Source: JAVBTT01 sp031556035 (GTDB taxonomy: Bacteria; Bacillota; Clostridia; Oscillospirales; UBA929). Taken from it: 64,000 nucleotides of DNA. The position numbers and the translations under genes were made by a program. Below are positions 1 to 8,650 of the stretch, in pieces. Below the pieces are notes generated by a model. That model was not told the DNA's origin and ran no database searches. It saw nothing but the letters and a program-made list of their open reading frames with translations. The stretch's first letter is position 1. The number at the start of each line of letters is the position of its first letter. The stretch is taken from positions 1 to 64,000 of the forward strand of contig JAVBTT010000012.1 of the NCBI GenBank assembly GCA_031556035.1. The letters run 5' to 3'.

Positions 1-1176
1 CTAGACACAACGGATGATCGCAAATTGCGAGAGTTTCTATTCAGCTACTTCTATCAAGTTTCACTAAATTACAAAGAAATGTGGTCATTAGGAATGATAA
101 ATAGTGGGCCAATTTCCAATATTCTCACCACCAAAGCCGATTTGCATGGCTCCGGCTGGGCGCAGCCTGAGCTGCAAAAAGCCGCCGACATGGGCCTCAT
201 CCCCGACTCGCTTAAAAACGCCGACCTGACCAAGCCCATCATCCGCGCCGAGTTCGCGGCGGTGGCAGTCAAGGTGTATGAGAACCTTTCAGGTACCAAA
301 GCTGCGGCAGCTTCCAATAATCCGTTCAAGGATACCACCGACCCGGAGGTTTTAAAGGCCTACAACGTCGGCATCACTGCCGGCACGGCGGCGGATAAGT
401 TCTCGCCGAATGACCTTCTAAACCGCGAGCAGTGCGCCACAATGCTCACCCGCGTGCTCAAGCGTTGTTACATCCCCGGCTGGACGCTGGGAACCGACGG
501 CAACTACACGCTGAAGTTTACCCAGCCCGGCGTTTTTGCCGACGACGCCAAGATTTCCGACTGGGCCAAGCCCTCTGTCTACTTTATGGTCGCAAACGGA
601 ATCATCAGCGGAATGCCGAACAACATTTTCGCGCCCAAAAACACAACGTCAGCCGAGCAGGCGGCGAACTACGCCTCGGCCACCCGCGAGCAGGCTCTGG
701 TGCTCGGGGTGAAGATGGTCGAGAACCTCAAGGGCAAGACTATAGACTTCTCGCAAAGTGCGCCGTCCCAGACACAGACCGGTGGTTTGACGCTGGCAGA
801 CATCGTCAAGGCGGCGGAGACGGCTGGGTACACGGTTTATTACAGCGAAATGACCCGCGATGTGTCCAAAGAAAAGGATTACCAGAATCTGACTGACAGA
901 TGCCTGATTGAAATTGTCATCAAGGCGGCGGACGGATCGTTTTCGTTGAATCAGACCGTCGAAATTTTTGAGTGCAAGACGGCAGCCGACGCGCAGGCAA
1001 ACAGCAAGCTTCAGCCCGACAGCGCTTTGACCTATGCCTACGCCGTGAGCGACATTTTCTTTGTGCCCTACCTCGCCCAGCCCCAGGCAAACGCGCAGAA
1101 AGCCAAACTCGACTGCATCAACGCGCTGCTACAGGGGCAGCCGATCAAGCCGGCCGATTTGCTGAGTGTGAAATAA
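1..1176 (+). CDS. SLH-domain (S-layer homology) protein, 5' partial
   Basis: The frame is open to the left window edge, so the true start is probably outside; the first in-frame alternative start is a TTG at 25. After about 45 residues with no recognisable domain come two to three SLH-type units (about residues 48-90, 100-150 and 165-225) with the usual aromatic, FxDxxD-like and NREQ/RAE features, which normally anchor secreted proteins to pyruvylated cell-wall polymers. The rest (about 250-383) is not recognised. No signal peptide is visible, consistent with a missing N-terminus. The first 40 residues are more AT-rich in codon use than the rest, so this may be a junction with another sequence. 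It is followed by strong palindromes and an IS200 remnant. Confidence 0.7.
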   Translation, partial: LDTTDDRKLREFLFSYFYQVSLNYKEMWSLGMINSGPISNILTTKADLHGSGWAQPELQKAADMGLIPDSLKNADLTKPIIRAEFAAVAVKVYENLSGTKAAAASNNPFKDTTDPEVLKAYNVGITAGTAADKFSPNDLLNREQCATMLTRVLKRCYIPGWTLGTDGNYTLKFTQPGVFADDAKISDWAKPSVYFMVANGIISGMPNNIFAPKNTTSAEQAANYASATREQALVLGVKMVENLKGKTIDFSQSAPSQTQTGGLTLADIVKAAETAGYTVYYSEMTRDVSKEKDYQNLTDRCLIEIVIKAADGSFSLNQTVEIFECKTAADAQANSKLQPDSALTYAYAVSDIFFVPYLAQPQANAQKAKLDCINALLQGQPIKPADLLSVK

Positions 1177-1204
1177 AAACCTTAGGAAAGTATTGATGTA
1201 CCAG

Positions 1205-1289
1205 TTAAACCTTGCCGCCACTGGCGGGGGAAATGCTCTGCCCGCATAGCGGGCAGAGCATTTTGAGGAGCATTTGCGGCAAGGTTTAA
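1205..1289. repeat. Nested inverted repeats (14-bp outer, 12-bp inner arms)
   Basis: The outer arms at 1205-1218 and 1276-1289 are perfect reverse complements. Inside them 1234-1245 and 1249-1260 form a second perfect 12-bp hairpin with a 3-nt loop. There is no T-tract. The structure could be a terminator for the SLH gene, but its nesting and the IS200-type transposase remnant immediately to the right suggest a palindromic end of an IS200/IS605-type element. Confidence 0.75.
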
Positions 1290-1312
1290 TCGTGGGACCA
1301 ATATAAACGCGA

Positions 1313-1353
1313 GCAGCAATCATCCACCCGCTAAGCGGGTGGATGATTGCTGC
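1313..1353. repeat. Perfect 19-bp hairpin
   Basis: Arms 1313-1331 and 1335-1353 are perfectly complementary around a 3-nt loop. The core is an ACCCGC/GCGGGT stem. It abuts the truncated C-terminal side of the IS200-like transposase remnant. It may be the element's terminal hairpin or an unrelated intergenic palindrome that interrupted it. Confidence 0.8.
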
Positions 1354-1490
1354 AGGTTTGTAAGTCTTTCATACATTATCAGACTGCTCTTACCCTTCAA
1401 AAATCCCACAAAACTTGACACGCTTATCTTTGACGGTATTTCTACCAGCATGTGGATGTGATCAGGTCATACCTCGTAAGATGTGCGTGA
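1354..1490 (-). mobile_element. IS200/IS605-family TnpA remnant
   Basis: Read on the minus strand, the segment encodes the HUH motif region of a Y1 transposase (PDHIHMLVEIP, about 1430-1466) followed by the conserved SVSSFVGFLKGKSSLMIYE stretch, then breaks off at the hairpin at 1353. Both the N-terminal half and the C-terminal catalytic tyrosine helix are missing, and an in-frame TGA stands directly before PDHIHM. It is therefore an inactive fragment of a single-strand transposon of the IS200/IS605 group. The family call rests on motif recognition only. Confidence 0.75.
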
Positions 1491-1576
1491 ATTTTGAATG
1501 CTCGGACGTACGCGCCGCGCTTGGGTTTACTCAGGGCAGATGCTGCCATTCACGGCGCATGCGCAAGTGCCGGGTC

Positions 1577-2856
1577 TCAGTTTACTGCCAGCGTAAAGAT
1601 AAAGCTGTAGCTCGGGAAGAGCACCGGGTACTTGACTCCCGCGATTTTGACCGCGGCACCGGCCGCGCCCTGCGTGTCATAGCCCAGCACCCCGACAGTC
1701 CTCTTGTCGGACTGAACCGCCGCGTCGTATGTATTTCCGTCTATCGTGACGCACTTGGAGGCGGACTTCAGCGTCAGGTCGGCGTTGAACTTGATCAGCA
1801 GCTTGCCGTCCAGCACATAGGTGTTGGCGGTCCAGATGTCGGTGCTATAGGCGACAACCTCGACATCGCACTCGCCGTAGGCGTTCTCACCCTCGACAAT
1901 CAGTTTGTAGGCGCCCGCTGCCGGAGCCTCGCCGATGTACATGCGGCGCTTGCTGACGGATATCTCGGTGGGCCAGAGCTTTTCGTCTCCGACCTTGAGG
2001 TAGGCCGTCAGTCCGTCGGCGGCTTCGCCCACAACCGTGATGTTCAGGTACGCAGCCAGCGTTTCCACAATCGTCGGGGTGCTGACCAAGACGCCGAGCG
2101 CGGCTTCGTCACGCACGGTAACGGCGACTGTCGTCTCCACCGTCACCAACTGGTCACTGCATCTCAGCTTCAAGGTGTGAAGCCCGGCCTGGCTCTGATC
2201 CGGCGTCCAGACAAATTCTCCGGTATTCCTGTCAAAAGAGGCTCCGGCCGGGAGATCGGGGGAGGTAAAGGTCAATTTGGTCGCGTTGGGATTGCTTGCT
2301 TCTACCGTAAAGATCAGCGTTTGACCCGCGGAGACCTCCTGGTCAGGAATCTCGGTAATTTCCGGAGACGCGCTGACATTGGCCTTGAGCACATCGTTGA
2401 CCGTCTCCACCACCATGTCCTCCGCCAGGTTGAAGGACGCGGTTTGCCTGATGTCTCTGGACGACGCGCCGATTCTGACCTCATAGTCGCCCGCCTCCGC
2501 GACAAAGGCCGACTGGATCTCGTCGAAGGATGCCAGTGCCTTTGTATCGAGTGCGAAGGACAGCGTCTGTGTTTCGCCGGGCGCCAGCTCCTTTGTCTTG
2601 CCGAAGCCCCTCAGATAGAGCTCGCGGAGCGCCCTCTGGCTGGACTTTGTCGGTAGGTTGCTCCTTCCGTTCTCTTGGTTGTTTGCCACGTAATGCTTGA
2701 TGGTGGTCCCTATGCCGTCAACGGATTCGGCTCCGTCGACATAGCCGACCGCCATCTTGCCGGCGAGGAGCGGATCCTCCGCGTAATACTCGAAGTTTCT
2801 GCCGCACAGCGGGTGCCTGATAATGTTCAGCCCCGGGGCGAGCAGCGTGTCGCCGC
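1577..2856 (-). pseudogene. GH3 beta-glucosidase-like fragment with Ig-like domains, internally deleted
   Basis: From about 2856 the frame encodes the central part of a GH3 catalytic domain (RHPLCGRNFEYYAEDP, then KHYVANNQ, usual substrate-site neighbourhood). At about 2599 it jumps directly to the C-terminal fibronectin-III-like domain (KELAPGETQTLSF). The catalytic nucleophile region and the whole second GH3 sandwich domain are missing, so it cannot be an active GH3. A He_PIG/cadherin-like Ig module (about residues 215-300 of the frame) and a further beta-rich tail follow. The N-terminus is fused in frame to a truncated ABC ATPase. An N-terminal GH3 fragment lies 4.6 kb away at 7419-7837; the two may be halves of one gene or of two paralogues. 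Confidence 0.8.
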
Positions 2857-3420
2857 CGAAAAAGCACGTCTTCTTTTCCTCTTCCCAAGTCTTGAGAAGC
2901 TCGGACTGGAGCTGCGTGCGCGTCTGCGCATCCAGGGCCCCGAAGGGCTCATCCATTAAAAGTACAGAGGGGTTGACGGCATACGCCCTTGCAATGGCCA
3001 CACGCTACTTCATGCCGCCGGAAAGCTCCTTGGGATAGGCGTCCAAAAGACCCTCCAGGCCCACCATGCGTATATATTTCATCGCGATCTCGTCGCATTC
3101 CTCTTTGCTCTTTTTCTGGAGCTTGAGTCCGAACTGAACGTTCTTTTTTACTGTCATCCAGGGAAAAAGCGCGTATTGCTGAAACACGACCCCCCGTTCA
3201 ACGCCGGTCCCGACGACCTTTTTCCTGTCCACAATCACTTCGCCGTTGGTCGGCTCGATTAGCCCCGCAATGATGTTCAGTGTCGTCGATTTGCCGCAGC
3301 CGGACGGGCCAACCACACAGATGAACTCATTGTTGGAGATGTCCATGCTGACACCATTCAACGCCACCGTTTCGCCGCTTCGCCCGGAGAAGATTTTCTT
3401 CACGTCCCGGATGCGCACCT
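2857..3420 (-). pseudogene. ABC transporter ATPase (SsuB/TauB/NrtD type) fragment with an amber codon
   Basis: The frame holds Walker A (GPSGCGKST), the Q-loop (FQQYALFPW), the signature region (LSGGMK) and Walker B (LLMDEPFGALD), which place it in the nitrate/sulfonate/taurine ATPase group. A TAG at 3005-3007 falls exactly where the family has Gln in SGGMKQRVAIARA, so a single CAG-to-TAG change splits the reading frame. The protein is cut before the H-loop histidine and runs in frame into GH3 sequence; at the other end it is fused in frame to a permease N-terminus at about 3420. Not functional as an ATPase. Confidence 0.85.
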
Positions 3421-3661
3421 TCCCGAGCGCAAACCCGGACAGCACGGATATCATACTGCTGCCGATATCGTTGAAAAGCACGCCGCGCTGGAACATAGTC
3501 CGAATTGAGCCAAAAACCTTCACAACGTTCGGGAAGCTGCGCGAGGTCTTGGGATTAACCGACAGCCAATACCATAGGATCATCAAAACAGTTAAGGATA
3601 TCAGCAGCCACGCCCAGTTGGGTATTCTTCCTACCCAGTCGACCTTCTTTTTCTTTTTCAA
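3421..3661 (-). pseudogene. ABC permease (SsuC/TauC type) N-terminal fragment
   Basis: A TTG at 3661 follows a GTGAGGG ribosome-binding site. About 80 residues match the start of binding-protein-dependent permeases: a lysine-rich N-terminus, one transmembrane segment (about residues 16-34), and the FPNVVKVFGSI and SMISVLSGFALG stretches typical of the nitrate/sulfonate family. The remaining five or so membrane segments are absent, and the frame continues without a break into the ATPase fragment, which shows a deletion between adjacent permease and ATPase genes. Confidence 0.75.
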
Positions 3662-3760
3662 GACTGTGCCCTCACATCTATTAAAGTATTCTGGCCTGAA
3701 AAGAACGAATAATAGAGGCCCGTGGGAATCGGCAAGATGCAGGCCAGGTGAACTGAATTG
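3662..3760. other. Short unassigned gap between gene fragments
   Basis: About 100 bases separate the permease fragment start from the end of the isomerase-like fragment. Apart from the permease ribosome-binding site near its left edge, no gene, hairpin or promoter is evident. Confidence 0.5.
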
Positions 3761-4270
3761 CTATGGCACCATAAGGGGGCATGGCGCTATGATCCGCTGC
3801 GCGGCCTGCAAGCCGTATTTTTCGTGCAGCGCTCTCCGAAAAATTCTGAAACCCATGCCCGGCTCAAGCGTTTCAAAATTCTTGGCTATGATGTTGATGG
3901 AAAAGTCTCTGGCCTTACATTGGGCCAGAATCCTGTTTACGGCCCTTGGAGAAATGGCGTTTCCCCCGTAGCGAATGATCGGGGAATCCTCCGTTCCAAT
4001 CGCCTCGATGACGGCACGCGCCGCATTGAGGGATCCGCCGACGCCGACCAGGACAAAAGCCTCGTCGCGCGCGCGGACTTTTTGTGCAAGCTCCTCAATG
4101 ACAGCCAGAGAATCCGCGCCGGCCCATTTGCCTGTGTCCAGCCAGCCCAGGCTTTCGCCGTAGCACGCCTCGCCGTTCAGGCAAGTATCCAGCAAACTGG
4201 ACGCCCTGTCAAGCCAGCTGTCAAAACTCTCGATTCCAAAGTCAAGCCCGTCGGGAATTTCCAGCTTCAA
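3761..4270 (-). pseudogene. Phosphoglucose-isomerase-like protein, truncated
   Basis: The start is a TTG at 4270 behind a GGTGAAGAGGA ribosome-binding site. The first about 130 residues resemble the N-terminal SIS domain of glucose-6-phosphate isomerase: VGVGGSLNAARA corresponds to the GIGGS loop and LEPGMGFRIFRRALHEKYG to the helix after the phosphate-binding loop. Where the family has a SKSGTT-like phosphate loop this protein reads AKNFET, so the usual sugar-phosphate contacts are lost or altered. At 169 residues it is less than half of a normal isomerase (about 440), and the last residues look like read-out past a deletion junction. The pairing with aldolase, kinase and triosephosphate isomerase remnants supports a sugar-phosphate isomerase ancestry. 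Confidence 0.7.
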
Positions 4271-4276
4271 TCCTCT

Positions 4277-4957
4277 TCACCCCCGGTCCATGCAGTTATT
4301 AAGTGTATATGGAATCTTACCGCAGCAAGGGTGCGCGTCCATCCCATGCGCACGAAGGTTGGTCGGTTCGTTTATCAAACACAGGTGCACCGACGCGACG
4401 GAAAAGGTTTTTGGGAGCGCCAGAATATTCGGGTTCAGCCCGACGTACTTGCGCCTGGCATCCTCCAGAGCCTCTTCAAATGTGGCGCGCGTTTTCATGC
4501 CCATGCTCCGCGCTATGCCCGGCTCCTGCGCTCCGACAATGTAGATTGCCGAGGTGTTCATTTCCGCGATGTGCGCGCAGCTCATCATCGAAAAGCCGTG
4601 GAACGGATGGAACGCGTTTGCGTACCGGTACTCCCGTATGTAGCGCTCGTCGGTTGCGTAAAACTCCCCCAGGCGATCCATGTCGGGCAGCACATTCATA
4701 TAGTCGTGCTGAAAGCGGTCGTACAGCTCGCGCAGATAGGGCCACCGCTCGTCATGAAAATACCCGTTGCAAATTGAGGAGCATATGATGACACAGTTTT
4801 CACTCATAACCCGCTTATGCCGGATGACCTGGGAGGAAGTCGCCTGCATCATCTGGATGGGATTGGTGCCCATGCCGTCTCCGTAATGGAAGTTCTGCGG
4901 CATTCCGAAAACCATGACGTCAAATTTCTTTTCGGTGCATCACCTTCGGCTCATGGT
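4277..4957 (-). pseudogene. LarA-like (nickel-dependent racemase/DUF2088 family) C-terminal fragment
   Basis: The minus-strand frame from about 4915 (VFGMPQNFHYGDGMG onward) resembles the C-terminal part of LarA-family proteins, which epimerise alpha-hydroxy acids or related sugar acids. The N-terminal domain that carries the cofactor-attachment lysine and the His residues is missing. The right boundary is a junction with triosephosphate isomerase sequence near 4957, out of frame. The left end stops only a few bases before the isomerase-like start. The exact substrate of the ancestral enzyme cannot be told. Confidence 0.65.
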
Positions 4958-5605
4958 GGCTGGCGATCTTGGCGATGTGCGCCTGATCCGCGGGGGCCTT
5001 GCCGGGGCCGATGCTCCACACGGGCTCATAGGCGATCACAACCTTGCCCAGGTCCGCTCCCGCGAGTCCAACGCGTAGCTGCTCGCCAAGAACCTCCTGC
5101 CAGCGCTCCGTTTCTTCTGCTTTTTCACCGACGCAGTAGAGAATCTCCATGCCCTGTCCGATGGCCTTGTGGATTTCCTGATTGAGCAGGCGATTCACCG
5201 CTTCCGTATCTGTAACGCCGGCCTCATGCAAAATGCCCGTCTTATCAGCCCGTTCCTCGCAGTGTCCGATCAGAGCCTCGAGGCATCCCATTGCCGCCAT
5301 GCTGCTCGCGGGGCGCTGAGAGGTGAATGCGCCGAAATTCCCCCCGGCTGGGTATCCATACGGTATACGCTTTGGCAGCCGATCCGCAGCGGGCTGTCTT
5401 TTCGGCAGGCGGCCACCGCGCCCAGAATGTGCGCCTCAGGGAAGAAATGGACAAACTCCACCTCTTGCGGGTTGTAATATTTTAAAATCTCTTGAGTAGT
5501 CTCAACGATGTGAGCGCCCCAGTCCCGGACGGGGGCGCTCCGGTTAACGCCGCCGTAGTTGGGCGGAACGTCAAAGCGCTACAGGTTTAAGAAAATGTGT
5601 TTCAA
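4958..5605 (-). pseudogene. Triosephosphate isomerase, broken by a stop, a frameshift and a 3' deletion
   Basis: A TTG at 5605 starts a TIM-barrel isomerase of the clade beginning KHIFLNL-RFDVPPNYGGVN. A TAG at 5579-5581 replaces the codon expected for Lys in NLKRF. The frame runs to about 5340, where a C6/G6 homopolymer carries a one-base loss; the continuation in the next frame includes IGHCEERADK (catalytic His region) and AYEPVWSIGPGK (catalytic Glu and phosphate loop). It then stops at HIAKIAS near 4957, losing the last 50 or so residues with the final phosphate-binding loops. Three independent lesions make it a clear pseudogene. Confidence 0.85.
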
Positions 5606-5618
5606 CTCAGCCTACTCC

Positions 5619-6782
5619 TCAGCCGCGCAAGAGCGCATACCGCGGCATATCGTTACCCATCAGGGGCATGCAGTAGTCATAGTACTGCCTTGAGATTCGG
5701 TTCCCCTCGACGATCCATTCCAGAGGAAACCTTTTTTCTATATTTGCAACAGCTTCCAGCGGCACGAGCGTTAGTTCATAACGATACGAGGGGCGGCGCT
5801 CCGCCTCTATGGCCACCATGCAGCCCGACTTGCCGTGAAGTGCGCTCTCCACCGCGTATCGTCCAACTGCGTACGCCTCCTCCCGGTCTACGGCGGAGAC
5901 ATAGGCCATGCTGGTCCGCCCCAGCAGTCCGGGCTTTTCCGCGCGGGCCCTTAGGACAAGCCTGGCGATAATTTGATTTGCTATATACTGCGCCGTTCCG
6001 CCCGGAACCACATGGCCGAAGCCGTCCGACATGCCGGAGTCCGCAAACGGCCGGCCGTCCTCGCCGTGAATGCCCTCGCTGACAGTTGCGATCAGCCCCT
6101 TCCCCCTGGCAAACTCCGTCTCTATATCGCGCAGCATCTTTAGCTCATCGGTGGCGATCTCGGGCAGGTAAACGAGCTGCGGGCATCCGGTCAGCTCGGA
6201 CGCGAGGGCGCCGGCCGCCGTCACACAGCCCGCGTTGCGTCCCATCAGCTCCAGGACGACCACATGAATGGGCAGGCTTGAGGCGTCCAGGGCCAGCTCG
6301 GCGGCGCTGAGGGCGGCGTATCTTGCTGCGCTGCCGAAGCCGGGGCTGTGGTCCGTGACGGCAAGGTCGTTGTCCATGGTTTTGGGAATCCATATGACGC
6401 GCAGGTCCATGCCTTCCCGGGCGGCCATCTGATGGATTTTGTGGCAGGTGTCCATGGAGTCGTTGCCGCCGTTATAGAAAAAGCTGTCTATGCCGTATTT
6501 TCTGAGGCACTCCATAAGCGCGGGGAAATCCTCCCCGCCGATCCTGCGCCGGCAAGAGCCGATGGCCGAGGCGGGGGTTTGCGCCAGCAGGGAAATGGAG
6601 GAGGCCGGCACGTCGGTCAAATCCATCAGCCTATCGCCGAGCAGCCCCTCCGCGCCGAAGAGCGCGGCGTAAATCCTATCCACCCGGCCCGAGGCGCGGG
6701 CTGTTTCCACGACGCCCTGCAGGGAGCTGTTCATAACGGCGGTCGGCCCGCCCCCGTGCGCCACTAAAATGTTCTGTCCCAT
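5619..6782 (-). CDS. 6-phosphofructokinase, probably PPi-dependent
   Basis: An intact 387-residue phosphofructokinase. The N-terminal nucleotide/pyrophosphate loop (AHGGGPTAVMNSSL), the GGNDSMDTCHK loop and the PKTMDNDL motif are in the expected order. GGNDS with TMDND is the pattern usually linked to pyrophosphate rather than ATP as phosphoryl donor. It phosphorylates fructose 6-phosphate to the 1,6-bisphosphate in the cytoplasm. The start ATG at 6782 follows the aldolase remnant by 18 bases, as in an operon. It is the only apparently complete gene among the fragments between 1.5 and 8.7 kb, so it may still be selected, or may simply not have been hit yet. Confidence 0.85.
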   Translation of the reverse strand: MGQNILVAHGGGPTAVMNSSLQGVVETARASGRVDRIYAALFGAEGLLGDRLMDLTDVPASSISLLAQTPASAIGSCRRRIGGEDFPALMECLRKYGIDSFFYNGGNDSMDTCHKIHQMAAREGMDLRVIWIPKTMDNDLAVTDHSPGFGSAARYAALSAAELALDASSLPIHVVVLELMGRNAGCVTAAGALASELTGCPQLVYLPEIATDELKMLRDIETEFARGKGLIATVSEGIHGEDGRPFADSGMSDGFGHVVPGGTAQYIANQIIARLVLRARAEKPGLLGRTSMAYVSAVDREEAYAVGRYAVESALHGKSGCMVAIEAERRPSYRYELTLVPLEAVANIEKRFPLEWIVEGNRISRQYYDYCMPLMGNDMPRYALLRG

Positions 6783-6800
6783 GTTTGCTACTCCGCTTCG

Positions 6801-7418
6801 TTATATTCCGGACTTTTTATAGCGCTCCGCCATCTCGTCCAGAGAGGCGCACCGGACAAGCGGGGCCTTGCCCACGCTGCCAAACTCCACGATGAGGGTT
6901 CCGACCACCTCATAGACGCCCCTTTCGATGCATGCAACAATTTTGACGACGTTTTCATCAGGGACGGTTCCGTACATCGCTGTGTCCATGATGGGAGGGA
7001 GGAACACCCGGGGATCAAAGGCGGACGTGTTTTCGCGCAAGAGCCTGTAGATCTCCGAAACGACGGGCGCGCTGCGCAGAGAAGGCTCGCGCTCAAACAG
7101 CTCGCGCAGGTTGCGCGTCACCGCCAGGCGTATGTCCGTATCGACGTTGATCTTGGCGATGCCGATGCGGGAGACCTCCTTGAGCTGCTCCATTGAAATG
7201 CCGTACGCGTCCCGTATGTCGCCGCCCAGAGCGTTGATCTCACTTACGATATATTGCGGCACGGTGGACGAGCCGTGGCTGACCAGTGCGCAGAACATGC
7301 CGGCGTGCCGCAGACATTCCTTGATGGCGACGGCAATTTCCTTGCGTATGGCGGCGCCTTTGCCCTTGTTCGCCCCGTGCTTCGTCCCGTAGCTGATGGC
7401 CAGGGCGTCCACCTTTGT
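6801..7418 (-). pseudogene. Class II fructose-bisphosphate aldolase, C-terminal half
   Basis: The sequence VDALAISYGTKHG, HGSSTVP (zinc-binding His) and KINVDTDIR is diagnostic of class II aldolases, which cleave fructose 1,6-bisphosphate to triose phosphates. The N-terminal part with the catalytic Asp and the first zinc ligands is missing; at about 7418 the sequence changes, in a different frame, to the Ig-like segment of a secreted GH3 protein. The C-terminal extension past residue 120 is longer than in the minimal family. It lies directly upstream of the intact phosphofructokinase, so the two were probably co-transcribed. Confidence 0.85.
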
Positions 7419-7837
7419 TTTTGGTACTTAAGCCCCGCTATGACAACGGTTTTTCCGGAGGCGTCCGCCGCGATGGTTATCGCGTTATCGACCGCAGTGA
7501 CCAGATTGTTTGCGACCGCGGGGTTGCTGCTCCTGTAGGTGATGTCAATGTCCAGCTCCTCGGGGATGTCTTTCAGTGTCTGATACAGATGGTCGCTGTT
7601 CATGGTCACGCTGACGGCCGTCTCGATCTTTGCGTCCAGCGTCATGTGGGAGATAAGATCGGCCGCACGCTCTTCGAAGCTGAGGCTGGTGTTCCAATAG
7701 GCGAACCCCCTTGTTCCCTCCGGATAGGGGTCGTCAAGGGGCACCTTCGCAAATGTATTTGGGGAGACCGCCAAAAGAAGAGCTACGGCCAGAGCGAGGC
7801 TGACGATTGCCTTGAAATGACTTTTGATCTTATACAC
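7419..7837 (-). pseudogene. Secreted GH3 glycosidase N-terminal fragment
   Basis: The start ATG at 7837 has an AAAGGAGGAAAG ribosome-binding site. Residues 1-30 form a signal peptide (basic start, hydrophobic core, cleavage near NTFA). Residues 35-72 contain the GH3 opening signature (WNTSLSFEERAADLISHMTLDAKI). The sequence then moves to a beta-rich Ig-like segment, indicating an in-frame internal deletion of the GH3 barrel. Near 7418 it joins aldolase sequence in another frame and terminates as nonsense about 50 codons later. It faces the LacI-type regulator across 188 bases, the usual arrangement of a glycoside locus and its repressor. Confidence 0.8.
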
Positions 7838-8025
7838 AATTCTTTCCTCCTTTGTTTTTTGCTGTTTTCGAGATGAAGTCTGCGGGATTTTGACAAGCGC
7901 TGTTTGCCGGCTTGAACTGGGTTTCTCTGGCTAATAATTGCACAGCCAAAGCAGTTGCACAGCCGAATATAAAACGTTATACTTATACATAAAGTTACAA
8001 ATCGGAATCGGAGGGAAGGGTCTAA

Positions 8026-8650
8026 ATGACGTTGAAGGAAATTGCCCGCCGAGCGGAGGTGTCCGTGTCCACCGTGTCCAGAATCATCAACTCTCCCGAC
8101 GACAGCTTTGCCACAAAGGAGGTCCGGGACCGGGTTTGGGACATTGTGAAGGAAACCGGGTATGTCCCTAACCCGTGGGCGCGGGCGCTCAGGCAGCCCG
8201 GCAACGAACAGTCGCAGACAAATACAATCACCTGTATTTTTGGCCGGAGCAAAACGTCTTCTGACAACCTGTTTTTTGCGAAGATCGCGCGGGCCATAGA
8301 ACAACACGCGCTGCATATGGGATATGTCATATCCTGCACGTATTCCATCTATGATCTTCATGAGAAGGATTCTTTCCAGAGTATTCCATCCATTATGACC
8401 GATGGCGCCCTTGTGTTGGGCCGCTTAACAGCAACATCAAGGACTTTTTAAAGAAGCAATATAAAAACCTGGTGTATACCGGCCTAAATTACATCGACGC
8501 GGAATGGGACCAGGTTGTATGCGACGGCTACGCCGCAGCGGAGACGGCGCTGATGCACCTGATCCGCTTGGGGCATCGCCGTATCGGCTATATCGGGGAA
8601 ACCGATGAAAATTGTTTTGCCTCACAAACTGATCGTTCGGGAAAGCACCG
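8026..8650 (+). pseudogene. LacI-family transcriptional regulator, frameshifted and truncated
   Basis: The ATG at 8026 follows a GGAGGGAAGGG ribosome-binding site. Residues 1-50 are a typical LacI helix-turn-helix and hinge (TLKEIARRAEVSVSTVSRII). The sugar-binding domain starts but the frame is lost near 8425, where TTT appears to have become TT; in the next frame the domain resumes (NSNIKDFL, YTGLNYIDAEWDQV, HLIRLGHRRIGYIGE) until about 8610, after which similarity stops. The missing half includes most of the effector-binding domain. It would have controlled the divergent glycosidase locus, and its loss fits with that locus decaying. Confidence 0.85.

Noticed and set aside
1415..2656. 413-residue open frame on the plus strand
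   Set aside because: Antisense to the GH3 fragment; protein has no domain pattern and a biased Arg/Gly/Leu composition expected from reading GC-rich coding DNA backwards.
3005..3007. TAG read as an amino acid (recoded stop)
   Set aside because: The codon replaces Gln in a conserved motif within a gene already truncated at both ends; other genes here use normal stops, so a nonsense mutation is the simpler reading.
3758..4777. 339-residue open frame on the plus strand
   Set aside because: Antisense to the PGI-like and LarA-like fragments, which show clear family motifs; no ribosome-binding site or domain.
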